From Belliella baltica DSM 15883 (lineage in GTDB: Bacteria > Bacteroidota > Bacteroidia > Cytophagales > Cyclobacteriaceae), in assembly GCF_000265405.1 (NCBI RefSeq), contig NC_018010.1, forward strand, positions 248,001-312,000: DNA of 64,000 bases. Reading direction: 5' to 3'. Shown here one piece after another: positions 8,839 through 16,792 of this stretch. Numbering within the stretch: the first letter of the stretch is position 1; each line of letters opens with the position of its first letter. Under the pieces are notes generated by a model. It saw only the letters and a program-made list of their open reading frames with translations, made no database searches and was not told where the DNA came from. The translations under genes and the position numbers were made by a program.

Positions 8839-9330
8839 TTAATTGGAAAAACCCAAAACTGACTGCTTTCCCACTTTGTCCTTGTTCTCTAGTTCCAAGA
8901 GTTCTGACTTACGCCAAATCCCTCCCGCATAACCAGTTAATTGTCCTTGCTTGCCCACTACCCTATGACAAGGCAGCATCATCAAGATAGGATTGGAACC
9001 AATCGCTGAGCCTACTGCTCTCACAGCATTCGGATTTCCAAGATTCAGTGCTATTTGCTCGTAGGTTTTTGTATTACCAAAAGGAATCTTGTTGATTTCT
9101 AACCATACTTTCCTTTGAAAATCAGTACCTCCAAGCGCTACAGGGATATCAAATGTTTTTTGTTTTCCCTGAAAATATAAGCCTAGCTGAATCCTAACAT
9201 CCATCAATACTCCATCAAGGAAAGTATCTGTTTCAGGCTCATCGGTAAATTGTAAAGAAATTAAATAACCGTCAAAGACTTCTGCTTTGACATTGCCCAA
9301 AGGCGTCTCCATCACTGCATACTCTCTCAT
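8839..9330 (-). CDS. ogt: Methylated-DNA-[protein]-cysteine S-methyltransferase
   Basis: The 163-residue product directly reverses O6-alkylguanine damage by moving the alkyl group to its own cysteine. The active-site motif PCHRVVG is present with the acceptor Cys at residue 121. The preceding winged-helix DNA-binding segment ('FGNTKTYEQIALNLGNPNAVRAVGSAIGSNP') is well conserved. The N-terminal part is a short beta domain as in single-domain Ogt/YbaZ-like enzymes; there is no Ada regulatory part. It sits beside the S24 repressor/Y-polymerase pair, but lies on its own transcript. Confidence 0.95.
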   Translation of the reverse strand: MREYAVMETPLGNVKAEVFDGYLISLQFTDEPETDTFLDGVLMDVRIQLGLYFQGKQKTFDIPVALGGTDFQRKVWLEINKIPFGNTKTYEQIALNLGNPNAVRAVGSAIGSNPILMMLPCHRVVGKQGQLTGYAGGIWRKSELLELENKDKVGKQSVLGFSN

Positions 9331-9495
9331 ATCTACTGTCTTTTTTAAGGTTAAAACTCAATGATCAATAAATACTTTCACGCCAATAATGTAACAACGA
9401 AATATAAGCGGTTTTGTCTTAGAATTTCCTATCTTATTTGTAGATTTTGACAAAATTTAAGAATTAGCTATCTAAAAACCCTGTCTTAGATCACC

Positions 9496-10194
9496 TTAGT
9501 AAATGACCAATCTATACTTCCACAATTCCCTTACTTCTGAAATATTCACATAGAACGGCTTATAAATCGGATTGCTTGAACAAAGCAACAGCCTTTCTTT
9601 TTCCTTGATCTGATTGTAAGCGATTTTGAAAGTCACCCCATCTTGTTCTGTGACGACTACATATCTCTCCCCATCCTTCAGCGCAGTCCAATCATCCATA
9701 TATTCACACACTATCCAAGCGCCTTCCGGAATCGGTAGCATGGAATCCCCATCGAGCTGAAAAACTCTATGCTTCTTATCTGTAGGCAAAAATGGCAAAG
9801 AAAACCTCGGCAATTCCTCAATAAAATCAGGATCAGAGAAACCTGCCAAATAAGAGGCTTTTGCTTTTTGAGAAACTACTTCTATCAACTCCTTACCATC
9901 CACATCCACTGTGGTGGTGAGAATTCGAAGATTTTTCCCTTTGAGAAACTGATCTGTCTCCAAAACCTGTCGCAACTTGTACTCAGAAAGCGAACTCAGA
10001 TCTTTTCTGATCAACAAATCCACCGACACTCCAAAATAATCCGAAAATGCCAATAAAGTCTCCAAGGGCGGAGTGATATTTAACTCATAACCTGCCAACT
10101 TGGATCTGCTGATCCCTATGGCATTTGCTAAGGTTTCCTGAGTGAGCGATTTTGCTCTTCGAAGAAATTTGATGTTTGAATTTAAAGAAGGCAT
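9496..10194 (-). CDS. HTH-S24 self-cleaving repressor (LexA-like, XRE type)
   Basis: The 232-residue protein joins an XRE-type helix-turn-helix (about 5-62, 'SLTQETLANAIGISRSKLAGYE') to a C-terminal S24 peptidase domain (about 140-230). The catalytic dyad is visible: Ser151 in LDGDSMLP and Lys190 in VTFKIAY. An Ala117-Gly118 pair in YLAGF matches the LexA/UmuD cleavage bond. RecA-stimulated self-cleavage is therefore likely. It is divergent from dinB; the palindrome in front of dinB is repeated before dnaE2, so this protein is the obvious candidate repressor of both. I did not see the same palindrome before its own start. It is distinct from classical LexA, which has a winged helix N-terminus. 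Confidence 0.9.
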   Translation of the reverse strand: MPSLNSNIKFLRRAKSLTQETLANAIGISRSKLAGYELNITPPLETLLAFSDYFGVSVDLLIRKDLSSLSEYKLRQVLETDQFLKGKNLRILTTTVDVDGKELIEVVSQKAKASYLAGFSDPDFIEELPRFSLPFLPTDKKHRVFQLDGDSMLPIPEGAWIVCEYMDDWTALKDGERYVVVTEQDGVTFKIAYNQIKEKERLLLCSSNPIYKPFYVNISEVRELWKYRLVIY

Positions 10195-10390
10195 GGTAGT
10201 GATATAGGATTAATGGATTTTATAAATGTTGATAAGGAATAACTTGAATCAGAAGCTTTTGAGAATCACATTTTTTTCCTCTTTGTTTCTGAAGAAAAAC
10301 CGTTCATTTTTCAAATCGTGACATTCCTTGTCAAAGGTATTTTTTAATGATTCAAATTTAAAAAATTCAGTTTATATTATAGACACAAAA

Positions 10391-10409
10391 TTGTTAAAAT
10401 ATTTAACAA
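10391..10409. promoter_or_regulatory. Palindromic operator in front of dinB
   Basis: TTGTTAAA-ATA-TTTAACAA is a perfect 19-bp inverted repeat 63 nt before the preferred dinB start. Its core TGTTAA-N5-TTAACA recurs before dnaE2 at 16651-16667. It is probably the binding site of the neighbouring S24 repressor. Confidence 0.65.
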
Positions 10410-10471
10410 TTGTTCAAAAAGAATCGGTGAAAATGATTTTCACGGTGCTCTTAACCTATATCCCAAAGAAA

Positions 10472-11665
10472 ATGACTCCAGAAAATAGAAAAATCGTACA
10501 CATGGACCTCGACTCTTTCTTTGTATCCGTGGAGCGGCTGTATGACAGCAAACTCAATGGCAAACCGATCCTCATCGGGGGATCAGGAGACCGAGGCGTA
10601 GTCGCTTCTTGTAGCTATGAAGCGAGGAAATTCGGCGTACACTCGGCCATGCCCATGCGTACCGCGAGGCAACTCTGTCCAGAAGCCATGATTATTAGAG
10701 GAGATTTTGAGAAATACAGTCAAAAATCACATGATGTAACAGAGATCATCCGAGAAGATGTACCCTTTTTCGAAAAATCCTCGATTGATGAATTTTATAT
10801 AGATTATACAGGTATGGATAGGTTTTTTGGCTGCTTCAAGATGGCTAAGGAGCTTCGTCAGCGGATTCTCGAAGAAACAGGTCTTCCTATTTCTCTAGGG
10901 CTATCAGAAAATAAAACCGTCTCTAAAGTAGCCACAGGAGAAGCCAAGCCAAACAATGCCAAAGAAATTCCTTTTGGGTTTGAGAAGCCATTTTTGGCAC
11001 CGCTGTCTGTGCGAAAAATCCCAATGATCGGAGAGAAAACATCCCATACGCTCTATAACATGGGTGTCAGAAAAGTACAGACCCTACAAAACATGCCTTC
11101 CGAACTTCTGGAAGCCACCTTCGGTAAAAACGGACGCATGATCTGGGAAAAAGCCAATGGCATAGACCGTTCTCTAGTGACTCCTTACTCAGAAGCGAAG
11201 TCTATTTCTTCCGAAAATACCTTCGAACAAGACACCATTGATGTCAAGATGCTCGAAGCCAACATGATCGCCATGACGGAACAGCTTGCCTCCAAGCTCC
11301 GCCAAAAGCAGCAACTCACCGCTTGTGTGAGTGTGAAGATTCGTTATTCGGATTTTGATACGCATACCATACAGCAGCGGGTTCCTTACACCTCCACAGA
11401 CCATACGCTGATCACTGTAGTAAAAGGTCTTTTCAAAAAACTCTATAACCGCCGCATGCTGATTCGTCTGATTGGCGTGCGATTCAGCAGCTTGGTGCAT
11501 GGCAACTATCAGATCAATCTATTCGAAGATTCCGAAGAACAAATCAGGCTCTATCAAGCCCTTGATCGACTAAATATCAAATATGGAGACAAAACCGTCT
11601 GCCGCGCCATCGGCATGCAGGTTGGCAGACGGAGATTCAATCCTTTTAATGGAGTGGGGATTTGA
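10472..11665 (+). CDS. dinB: Y-family DNA polymerase IV-like translesion polymerase
   Basis: The 397-residue product carries the Y-family palm motifs: the first metal ligand in HMDLDSFF, 'VVASCSYEARKFGVHSAMP', and the second acidic pair in SSIDEFYID. A little-finger domain follows, and near the C-terminus QINLF matches the beta-clamp-binding motif. The frame is open from a TTG at 10328, and another ATG lies at 10433. The ATG at 10472 is chosen because homology begins at 'RKIVHMDLDSFF' and the upstream stretch contains the operator palindrome. It copies past DNA lesions with low fidelity. Its operator is shared with dnaE2, and the S24 repressor gene is divergent. Confidence 0.93.
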   Translation: MTPENRKIVHMDLDSFFVSVERLYDSKLNGKPILIGGSGDRGVVASCSYEARKFGVHSAMPMRTARQLCPEAMIIRGDFEKYSQKSHDVTEIIREDVPFFEKSSIDEFYIDYTGMDRFFGCFKMAKELRQRILEETGLPISLGLSENKTVSKVATGEAKPNNAKEIPFGFEKPFLAPLSVRKIPMIGEKTSHTLYNMGVRKVQTLQNMPSELLEATFGKNGRMIWEKANGIDRSLVTPYSEAKSISSENTFEQDTIDVKMLEANMIAMTEQLASKLRQKQQLTACVSVKIRYSDFDTHTIQQRVPYTSTDHTLITVVKGLFKKLYNRRMLIRLIGVRFSSLVHGNYQINLFEDSEEQIRLYQALDRLNIKYGDKTVCRAIGMQVGRRRFNPFNGVGI

Positions 11666-11666
11666 T

Positions 11667-11745
11667 GTAATTCTTCGATCATAATCGAAAATAAACATGT
11701 AATTCTTCGATTACGATCGAAAATAAACATGTATTTCTTCGGTTA
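11667..11745. repeat. 32-bp tandem repeat with internal palindromes
   Basis: Two 32-bp units (11667-11698 and 11699-11730) and part of a third follow the dinB stop directly. Each full unit contains the palindrome TTCGAT-N4-ATCGAA (11674-11689 and 11706-11721); the N4 differs (CATA, TACG) while the arms are identical. The spacing of 32 bp is about three helical turns, so paired operators or two hairpins in the dinB 3' UTR are both possible. Confidence 0.7.
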
Positions 11746-11773
11746 GAGAATTTGAAAAAGAATTAAAAAATAA

Positions 11774-11800
11774 AATCAAGGGTCTTAAGTACCCTTGATT
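11774..11800. terminator. Bidirectional terminator between dinB and the GntR operon
   Basis: Perfect 10-bp arms AATCAAGGGT / ACCCTTGATT enclose a 7-nt loop, with A-rich sequence on the left and T-rich on the right. It lies between convergent transcripts and can serve both. Confidence 0.8.
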
Positions 11801-11839
11801 TCTATTTAAAAATGGTATTTGATTTTATTAAATGAAAAT

Positions 11840-12559
11840 CTATCGGCTAGCCACCCTAATTTTAGAATAATCATCCTTTTTCAGATTCATACCTCCTGTT
11901 TTGAGTGGAAGAGAAAGCTCAGCTCCAATCAACTCGCCTGAGATTTTACCAAGGTCACCTTCAATAATTGCATTACTATTCTGCAGATAAATGGAAAGAA
12001 AAGATATTCCTTCTACTGACAAGCGAGAATCTGAAATACCAGAGTAACTCAGAGCACTTAATCCATGGCCTTTTTGTAATTTGAAGGTCGAATTTGAAGC
12101 TTGAACGATTAAGCTATCTAGACTAATGTCCTTTCTAACATTTACTTCCTTTACATTCTCCAAAACCAAAGACTTAATACTATCTCCGATGTAAAGAGAA
12201 TATCCTCCATTTGGTTTTTGCTGCATCCCTTGAATAAACAAGGTATCTTCTCTTACTTCCAAAAAGTAAGGATCTGGATCACCATGTTCTTTCGCTCCCT
12301 TTTTATCAGTTTTGATTCTAGTATATTCAACCCGTTTCTCACCATCATTCTCGAGTGATACAACCCAAGAATCCTGAATAGAGACTACTGAGAAGTCTCC
12401 AGATATTGGGCTTTCATCTACAAATGTTTGGTTGGTTATAACAACTCCAGTGGGATTTGAGTATTTGAAAGAAACCATCAACGAGACCATAATACTCAGC
12501 CAGGCAAAGCCCAAAAAGGAGAACAATAACTTATTACTTGTTTTCATTTTGATTTTCAT
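11840..12559 (-). CDS. Membrane-anchored protein of unknown function in the ABC operon
   Basis: The 239-residue product has an N-terminal hydrophobic segment (about 10-32) that is a membrane anchor or uncleaved signal, followed by a long region of short beta repeats ('SLDSLIVQASNSTFKLQKG', 'GISFLSIYLQNSNAIIEGD'). This pattern resembles the beta-helical DUF2807-type adhesin/auto-transporter-like domains found in Bacteroidota, but I cannot assign it firmly. Its start overlaps the end of the GntR gene by 26 bp, so translation is coupled and it belongs to the ABC transporter operon. It may be the extracytoplasmic sensor or target of that system. Confidence 0.7.
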   Translation of the reverse strand: MKIKMKTSNKLLFSFLGFAWLSIMVSLMVSFKYSNPTGVVITNQTFVDESPISGDFSVVSIQDSWVVSLENDGEKRVEYTRIKTDKKGAKEHGDPDPYFLEVREDTLFIQGMQQKPNGGYSLYIGDSIKSLVLENVKEVNVRKDISLDSLIVQASNSTFKLQKGHGLSALSYSGISDSRLSVEGISFLSIYLQNSNAIIEGDLGKISGELIGAELSLPLKTGGMNLKKDDYSKIRVASR

Positions 12560-12911
12560 TAAGTTGATCTAAAAGCATTTTAAAGTCAGCGGGAACCATT
12601 TTCAAGACTTTTGCTTGATGCACCAGCTTGGGAAGCTCTTCTTGAAGAAAGAGTTTTTTCTCATCCTGAATCAAGCGCTCTCTTGCATGATCAGAGACAA
12701 AAAAACCTATTCCTCGCTTGTTATCCACTATTCCTTCATTTTCCATTAAAGCATAGCTTCGCATGACCGTGTTTCTATTGACTTCTAAGTCCACTGCCAA
12801 TTCTCTGACAGAAGGGATCTTGTCTCCTGGAAGTAATTTCCCTGTGAGAATCTGATCTACGAGTCGATCTCTAATTTGGATAAATATGGTTTTACCATCG
12901 CTAAACTCCAT
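12534..12911 (-). CDS. GntR-family regulator, YtrA-like
   Basis: The 125-residue product is little more than a winged helix ('KIPSVRELAVDLEVNRNTVMRSYALMENEGIVDNKRGIGFFV', about 30-72) plus a short C-terminal dimerisation helix pair. This short form is the YtrA subfamily, whose members usually repress an adjoining ABC transporter operon. It lies 1 bp after the permease gene in the same operon. The 20-bp palindrome at 14579-14598 in front of the ATPase gene is a likely binding site. Confidence 0.88.
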   Translation of the reverse strand: MEFSDGKTIFIQIRDRLVDQILTGKLLPGDKIPSVRELAVDLEVNRNTVMRSYALMENEGIVDNKRGIGFFVSDHARERLIQDEKKLFLQEELPKLVHQAKVLKMVPADFKMLLDQLNENQNENK

Positions 12912-12912
12912 A

Positions 12913-13710
12913 TCAGACCTCCCTTTCTTTTAGCTTGTAATATGAAATCACGTAGCTCAAAAAACTTCCCGAGAAAAGTAAAAGAATAAGTACAAAAACA
13001 AATAAAGGAACTCCATCAAAAACCTCCAGATCATCTACATTGATATTATTATTTCTATGCCAACTGAATAAAGCCATAGATGAAAGAAGAGTAATTAATA
13101 CAAAAAGGACTTTTGCCAATGGTGTGAAAACCACGCTCAATTTTCCAAAATACACTCCTCCCATAAACATAGAAGAAAATACAATAAAGATTATACCTAT
13201 AAATAATGCGTAAGCAGCCCAAGACTGTCCTTCTGGCAATATCCATAAAGATTCAATACTCAAAAACTCAATTTTTTCGGAAAAATTTATTTTTAATAAC
13301 CTTCGCATCAAACTAAGCCCAATTCCCCTAGCTAAAAGTGACCCTAACCAAAACACAATAGGCATTACAATTAATATTAAACTAACTTTCGTGAATACTT
13401 GAGCTAATAATTTTTCCAGATTTGAGGCTGGCAGTAAAAGATAGCGTTCGGAAGAGGCTTTGGTTCTTAGATCTTTGAAACTTTGACCTACGATAAATAT
13501 AATTACAGCTAAAAGATACCATACATACATATACTGATAATGTTTTTGTATCCAACCTGCTGAAAAGCTTCGCGTCTGATCCCATACAATCAGAAAAACT
13601 AAGGTAATCAACAACAATGCTCCGATAAGCATGGTCAGGTAAAATTTCCTATGCATTAAAAATTCAAACTTAATCAGCTTGAGAATTCTGGATAAGGATA
13701 AACTATTCAT
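12913..13710 (-). CDS. ABC transporter permease subunit
   Basis: The 265-residue product is strongly hydrophobic, with six apparent membrane segments (about 22-44, 58-78, 108-130, 165-190, 198-215 and 235-257). No cleaved signal is evident. It resembles ABC-2-type permeases that pair with a separate ATPase in export of peptides or antibiotics. Its ATG overlaps the ATPase stop by 8 bp and it is followed 1 bp later by the GntR gene. The transported compound cannot be inferred. Confidence 0.85.
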   Translation of the reverse strand: MNSLSLSRILKLIKFEFLMHRKFYLTMLIGALLLITLVFLIVWDQTRSFSAGWIQKHYQYMYVWYLLAVIIFIVGQSFKDLRTKASSERYLLLPASNLEKLLAQVFTKVSLILIVMPIVFWLGSLLARGIGLSLMRRLLKINFSEKIEFLSIESLWILPEGQSWAAYALFIGIIFIVFSSMFMGGVYFGKLSVVFTPLAKVLFVLITLLSSMALFSWHRNNNINVDDLEVFDGVPLFVFVLILLLFSGSFLSYVISYYKLKEREV

Positions 13711-14563
13711 GTGTTACTTGATTTTGAGTTGATAAAAATTCACCGGTCAATTTGCCTGCGATCACTGCATTAAATAATAATTCCAAGTCAGGGCTACCAC
13801 CAGAAATACGTTCTCCTTCAAGCTGTCTTGTTATATATTGAGCTCCAAGAAGATGTGATTCTACGAAAACAGCTTGTTCAGGAGCTTGTGGTCCTTGGGA
13901 GAAGACAAATTGATTTTCCAAGGCTTCCAAATCGGCATGAAGCTTCACTTTTCCCTCATCCAAGACAATGATCTGATCTACCAAGTTCTCAATATCCTTG
14001 ACCTGATGTGTGGAAATGACCATGGTCTGATCTTCTTGCAGGCTACCTGAAAGCACTCTCCTGAATGTACTTTTTGAAGGAATATCCAAGCCATTGGTTG
14101 GTTCATCAAACAACAATAACTTTGCTCCTGTACTCAATCCAATCGCAATCTGTAACTTTTTTTGCTGACCAAATGATAGGTTGGAAATTCTTTGATTCCC
14201 GATAATCTGAAACTCTGAGAGTAACTTTTCAAATCGCTCTAAATCAAATCCTGTATAAAAATCCTTATAGATACTTACATATTCATTCACTTTCAAAAAC
14301 TCCGGCACTGAAACTTTCTCAGGAACAAAAATCATTTGATTCAAAAATGAGACTGCTCTGTCAAATGTAGAAATCTCTTGAAACTTTACTTCACCTGAAA
14401 CTGGCTTGAGTAATCCTGCCATCAAGCGCATCAAGGTGGATTTCCCTGCCCCATTCATCCCTAAGAGTCCTATAATTTTACCCTCTCCCAATTCCAGATC
14501 CATTTCCTCACATAGTCTGGGCTTTTTTGGATAAGAAAAACTCAACTTCTTTATTGATATCAT
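13703..14563 (-). CDS. ABC transporter ATP-binding subunit
   Basis: The 286-residue ATPase has Walker A GMNGAGKST (about 35-43), signature LSFGQQKK (about 132-139), Walker B 'KLLLFDEPTNGLD' and the switch histidine in VISTHQ. The C-terminal 80 residues form a small extension typical of ABC-2 exporters. It is the first gene of a four-gene operon (ATPase, permease, GntR regulator, membrane protein). Such YtrA-type systems respond to envelope stress or antibiotics in other bacteria; that role is inferred by similarity only. Confidence 0.94.
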   Translation of the reverse strand: MISIKKLSFSYPKKPRLCEEMDLELGEGKIIGLLGMNGAGKSTLMRLMAGLLKPVSGEVKFQEISTFDRAVSFLNQMIFVPEKVSVPEFLKVNEYVSIYKDFYTGFDLERFEKLLSEFQIIGNQRISNLSFGQQKKLQIAIGLSTGAKLLLFDEPTNGLDIPSKSTFRRVLSGSLQEDQTMVISTHQVKDIENLVDQIIVLDEGKVKLHADLEALENQFVFSQGPQAPEQAVFVESHLLGAQYITRQLEGERISGGSPDLELLFNAVIAGKLTGEFLSTQNQVTHE

Positions 14564-14578
14564 ATCTTATTGTTTTAC

Positions 14579-14598
14579 TGTCATAGTATATTATGACA
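14579..14598. promoter_or_regulatory. Palindromic operator before the GntR/ABC operon
   Basis: TGTCATA-GTATAT-TATGACA is a perfect 7-bp inverted repeat with a 6-nt spacer, 15 nt before the ATPase start. A TAATTTTG -7-like box lies at 14633-14626 on the minus strand, placing the palindrome just downstream of the predicted start of transcription. It fits a YtrA-type GntR dimer. Confidence 0.55.
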
Positions 14599-14814
14599 CT
14601 AACATAGACATCTATTTTAATAAGTCAAAATTAATTTCGAAAAAAATTTCTTAAGCATTGAAATTCAGAGTTTAGAAACGGTTTCACACAACTAAATAAA
14701 ATAGTCTTTGAACAATAATTGAAAATTGCAGGTTCTAAAAACTATACATATTATTTAATCAACAAGCAGGGCTTAAAATATGCAAGGTTTTAAGTGGAGT
14801 GCAGCAAATAAATC

Positions 14815-15591
14815 ATGTCCAAATTATCTTCTGATGAAAAGTTTGTCGATGTCTCCGACTATGGAAGACCTTTCGCAAGGGCTTTTGTCAACCGAGTTCA
14901 GCATACCAGCATTACCCCTGTTCAAGTTACTTACCTGTTTGGAATTAGTGGATTAATTGCCATTTATTGCATTTTGAATAGTTACTATTTTACAGCTGGG
15001 CTATTTTTAATCATCAAATCAATCCTGGATGCTGCTGATGGAGAATTAGCGCGGACAAAAAATCGCCCGTCCTACACTGGTCGCTATTTGGATTCTATTT
15101 TTGATATTTTCCTCAACTTCCTATTTCTCGCGGCGATTTGGTACGTCACAGATTCTTCTATTTGGATTACTTTATTGGCATTTATCAGCATCCAAGTTCA
15201 AGGAACTTTATACAATTATTACTACGTCATTCTGAGACATAATACAGAAGGCGGAGAGCGAACCAGTAAAATTATTGAAAATGAACGTCCTAAGGCCTTT
15301 CCAAGAGAAAACCAGAGCACAGTAGATTTCCTTTATGACACTTACAACATTCTTTATGGAGCGTTTGACAAACTAATTTTCAAACTCGATAAAAACGCAA
15401 GTGATGCACCAGCTTTCCCAAAATGGTTTATGTCGATGATTTCCATCTACGGACTTGGTTTCCAGCTTCTCCTTATTTCAGTCCTTCTTTCAATTGGGCT
15501 AATTAAATTTATCATCCCGTTTTTTATTGGCTACAATGTATTCCTTCTTGTGTTTATAGGAATAAGGAAATCATTTCTCAACTCAAAATAA
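14815..15591 (+). CDS. CDP-alcohol phosphatidyltransferase family membrane enzyme
   Basis: The 258-residue integral membrane protein carries the full CDP-alcohol phosphotransferase motif: Asp72, Asp75-Gly76, Ala79-Arg80, Gly89, Asp93 and Asp97 (DxxDGxxARx8GxxxDxxxD). It would condense a CDP-linked lipid or alcohol with an acceptor alcohol at the inner membrane, as in phospholipid or inositol-lipid synthesis. The acceptor cannot be decided. Several membrane segments follow, including a hydrophobic C-terminal pair (about 205-250). It is monocistronic and convergent with the MscS gene 6 bp away. Confidence 0.92.
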   Translation: MSKLSSDEKFVDVSDYGRPFARAFVNRVQHTSITPVQVTYLFGISGLIAIYCILNSYYFTAGLFLIIKSILDAADGELARTKNRPSYTGRYLDSIFDIFLNFLFLAAIWYVTDSSIWITLLAFISIQVQGTLYNYYYVILRHNTEGGERTSKIIENERPKAFPRENQSTVDFLYDTYNILYGAFDKLIFKLDKNASDAPAFPKWFMSMISIYGLGFQLLLISVLLSIGLIKFIIPFFIGYNVFLLVFIGIRKSFLNSK

Positions 15592-15597
15592 GAAGCT

Positions 15598-16503
15598 TCA
15601 ATCTTCTCGCTTCTTTGCATGCTCCAAAATCACCGACGTGGTTGGATATACAATTTTGACTGCTGTTTCGTCTTTGAATCGATCGATGATCGTTTCGGTT
15701 ATCAGATGTTCAAAAAATCTACGCTTCCTAGGATTACACAAATAGCGAAGTGAAAGCTGTATTCCTCTTTCGTGGATTTTGGCATATACCGTTGGGGTAT
15801 ATTGGCTAAAGGAAATAAAATGCTCTCGCTGTGCTCTTTTTAGTGCGATTTGAATTCCACGATATTCTTTCTTGAAGATTTCATCAAGCATCTCAGTCAA
15901 AATCAACTTTGCCTTTTTGTAATCAGAATCCAAACTGATATTGATTTGCTGCTCGTTCCAGATATAATCGAAGCCTTGACTGTAATTGGCCTGAGGAGAT
16001 GAAAAAACCATCCCATTGGGAACATGTACTATCCTACCGGTAGCTTGCTCCGCATCTACCCAATTTCCTACTTCCAAAATACTAAATTGAAAAACTCGCG
16101 TATCAACCACATCTCCCTTAAAATCACCAATCTGAATTCTATCTCCAATGTCAAAGGGCCTGCGCCAAAGAATAAACAGCCATCCAGCGATGTTGATAAA
16201 AATGTCTTTTAAAGCGATAGCGATCCCCGCAGATAATAACCCTAGAAATGTCGTGATCGATTGAAAGTTGCTGATCCAAATATTCCCAATCAATAAAAAG
16301 CCCAAGAATACGATTGTATATTGAATGGTTTTTCTCCAGTGATAGAACTTTTTGAGTTCTGTCTCTTCTCTTTTTGACCCAATGATTCTAAAAGCCACTT
16401 TTTTTATCCCCCATAAGACAATGATAATTAAGATTGTCTTATAAATATCCCATCGCAATTGCTGCTCTACAATGCTATCTAAGTAATTAATCCACTCTTC
16501 CAT
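15598..16503 (-). CDS. Small-conductance mechanosensitive channel (MscS family)
   Basis: The 301-residue product has N-terminal membrane helices (about 20-40, 65-85, 90-110), the glycine/alanine-rich pore helix ('TTFLGLLSAGIAIALKDIFINIAGWLFI', about 83-110) and the MscS beta domain ('RPFDIGDRIQIGDFKGDVVD...HVPNGMVFSS'). It opens on membrane tension to release solutes in hypo-osmotic shock. The C-terminal alpha/beta domain is present. It appears to be a single gene. Confidence 0.92.
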   Translation of the reverse strand: MEEWINYLDSIVEQQLRWDIYKTILIIIVLWGIKKVAFRIIGSKREETELKKFYHWRKTIQYTIVFLGFLLIGNIWISNFQSITTFLGLLSAGIAIALKDIFINIAGWLFILWRRPFDIGDRIQIGDFKGDVVDTRVFQFSILEVGNWVDAEQATGRIVHVPNGMVFSSPQANYSQGFDYIWNEQQINISLDSDYKKAKLILTEMLDEIFKKEYRGIQIALKRAQREHFISFSQYTPTVYAKIHERGIQLSLRYLCNPRKRRFFEHLITETIIDRFKDETAVKIVYPTTSVILEHAKKRED

Positions 16504-16647
16504 AGTCCTAAAAATACGATTTTCTATACAGGCTAACTATCTGTTTTACAATTTCACTCATTTTATTGGCAGTCCAAAAACTTTCATCGACAATTTCCTT
16601 CACAGACTTGCTTCTATGAATTTAATATGGCTAAATTATAAACATAT

Positions 16648-16670
16648 AAATGTTAAAATAATTAACATTT
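16648..16670. promoter_or_regulatory. Palindromic operator in front of dnaE2
   Basis: AAATGTTAA-AATAA-TTAACATTT has perfect 9-bp arms. The core TGTTAA-N5-TTAACA is the same as the dinB palindrome, including the AATA start of the spacer. It lies 123 nt before the preferred dnaE2 start. Confidence 0.65.
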
Positions 16671-16792
16671 TACACTATAATACCTACCACAGTGTATATA
16701 TCGCCGAAGGTATATATCCATTGATTTCGTCGACCAAAGGAAGGTCTATATCACAGAGGTATCTTTCAAGAAGAAAAATTCAATTAACCCTA

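Noticed and set aside
10228-10246. Second operator (GTTGATAAGGAATAAC) before the S24 gene
   Set aside because: Only a loose match to TGTTAA-N5-TTAACA with different spacing.
10328-10471. Extended N-terminus of dinB from a TTG at 10328
   Set aside because: The extension has no homology and covers the operator palindrome; homology starts just after 10472.
11189-11500. Minus-strand ORF inside dinB
   Set aside because: Shadow of the dinB coding frame with no independent start context.
16616-16792. Extended N-terminus of dnaE2 from 16616
   Set aside because: The added stretch covers the shared palindrome, and the PHP domain starts at the ATG at 16793.
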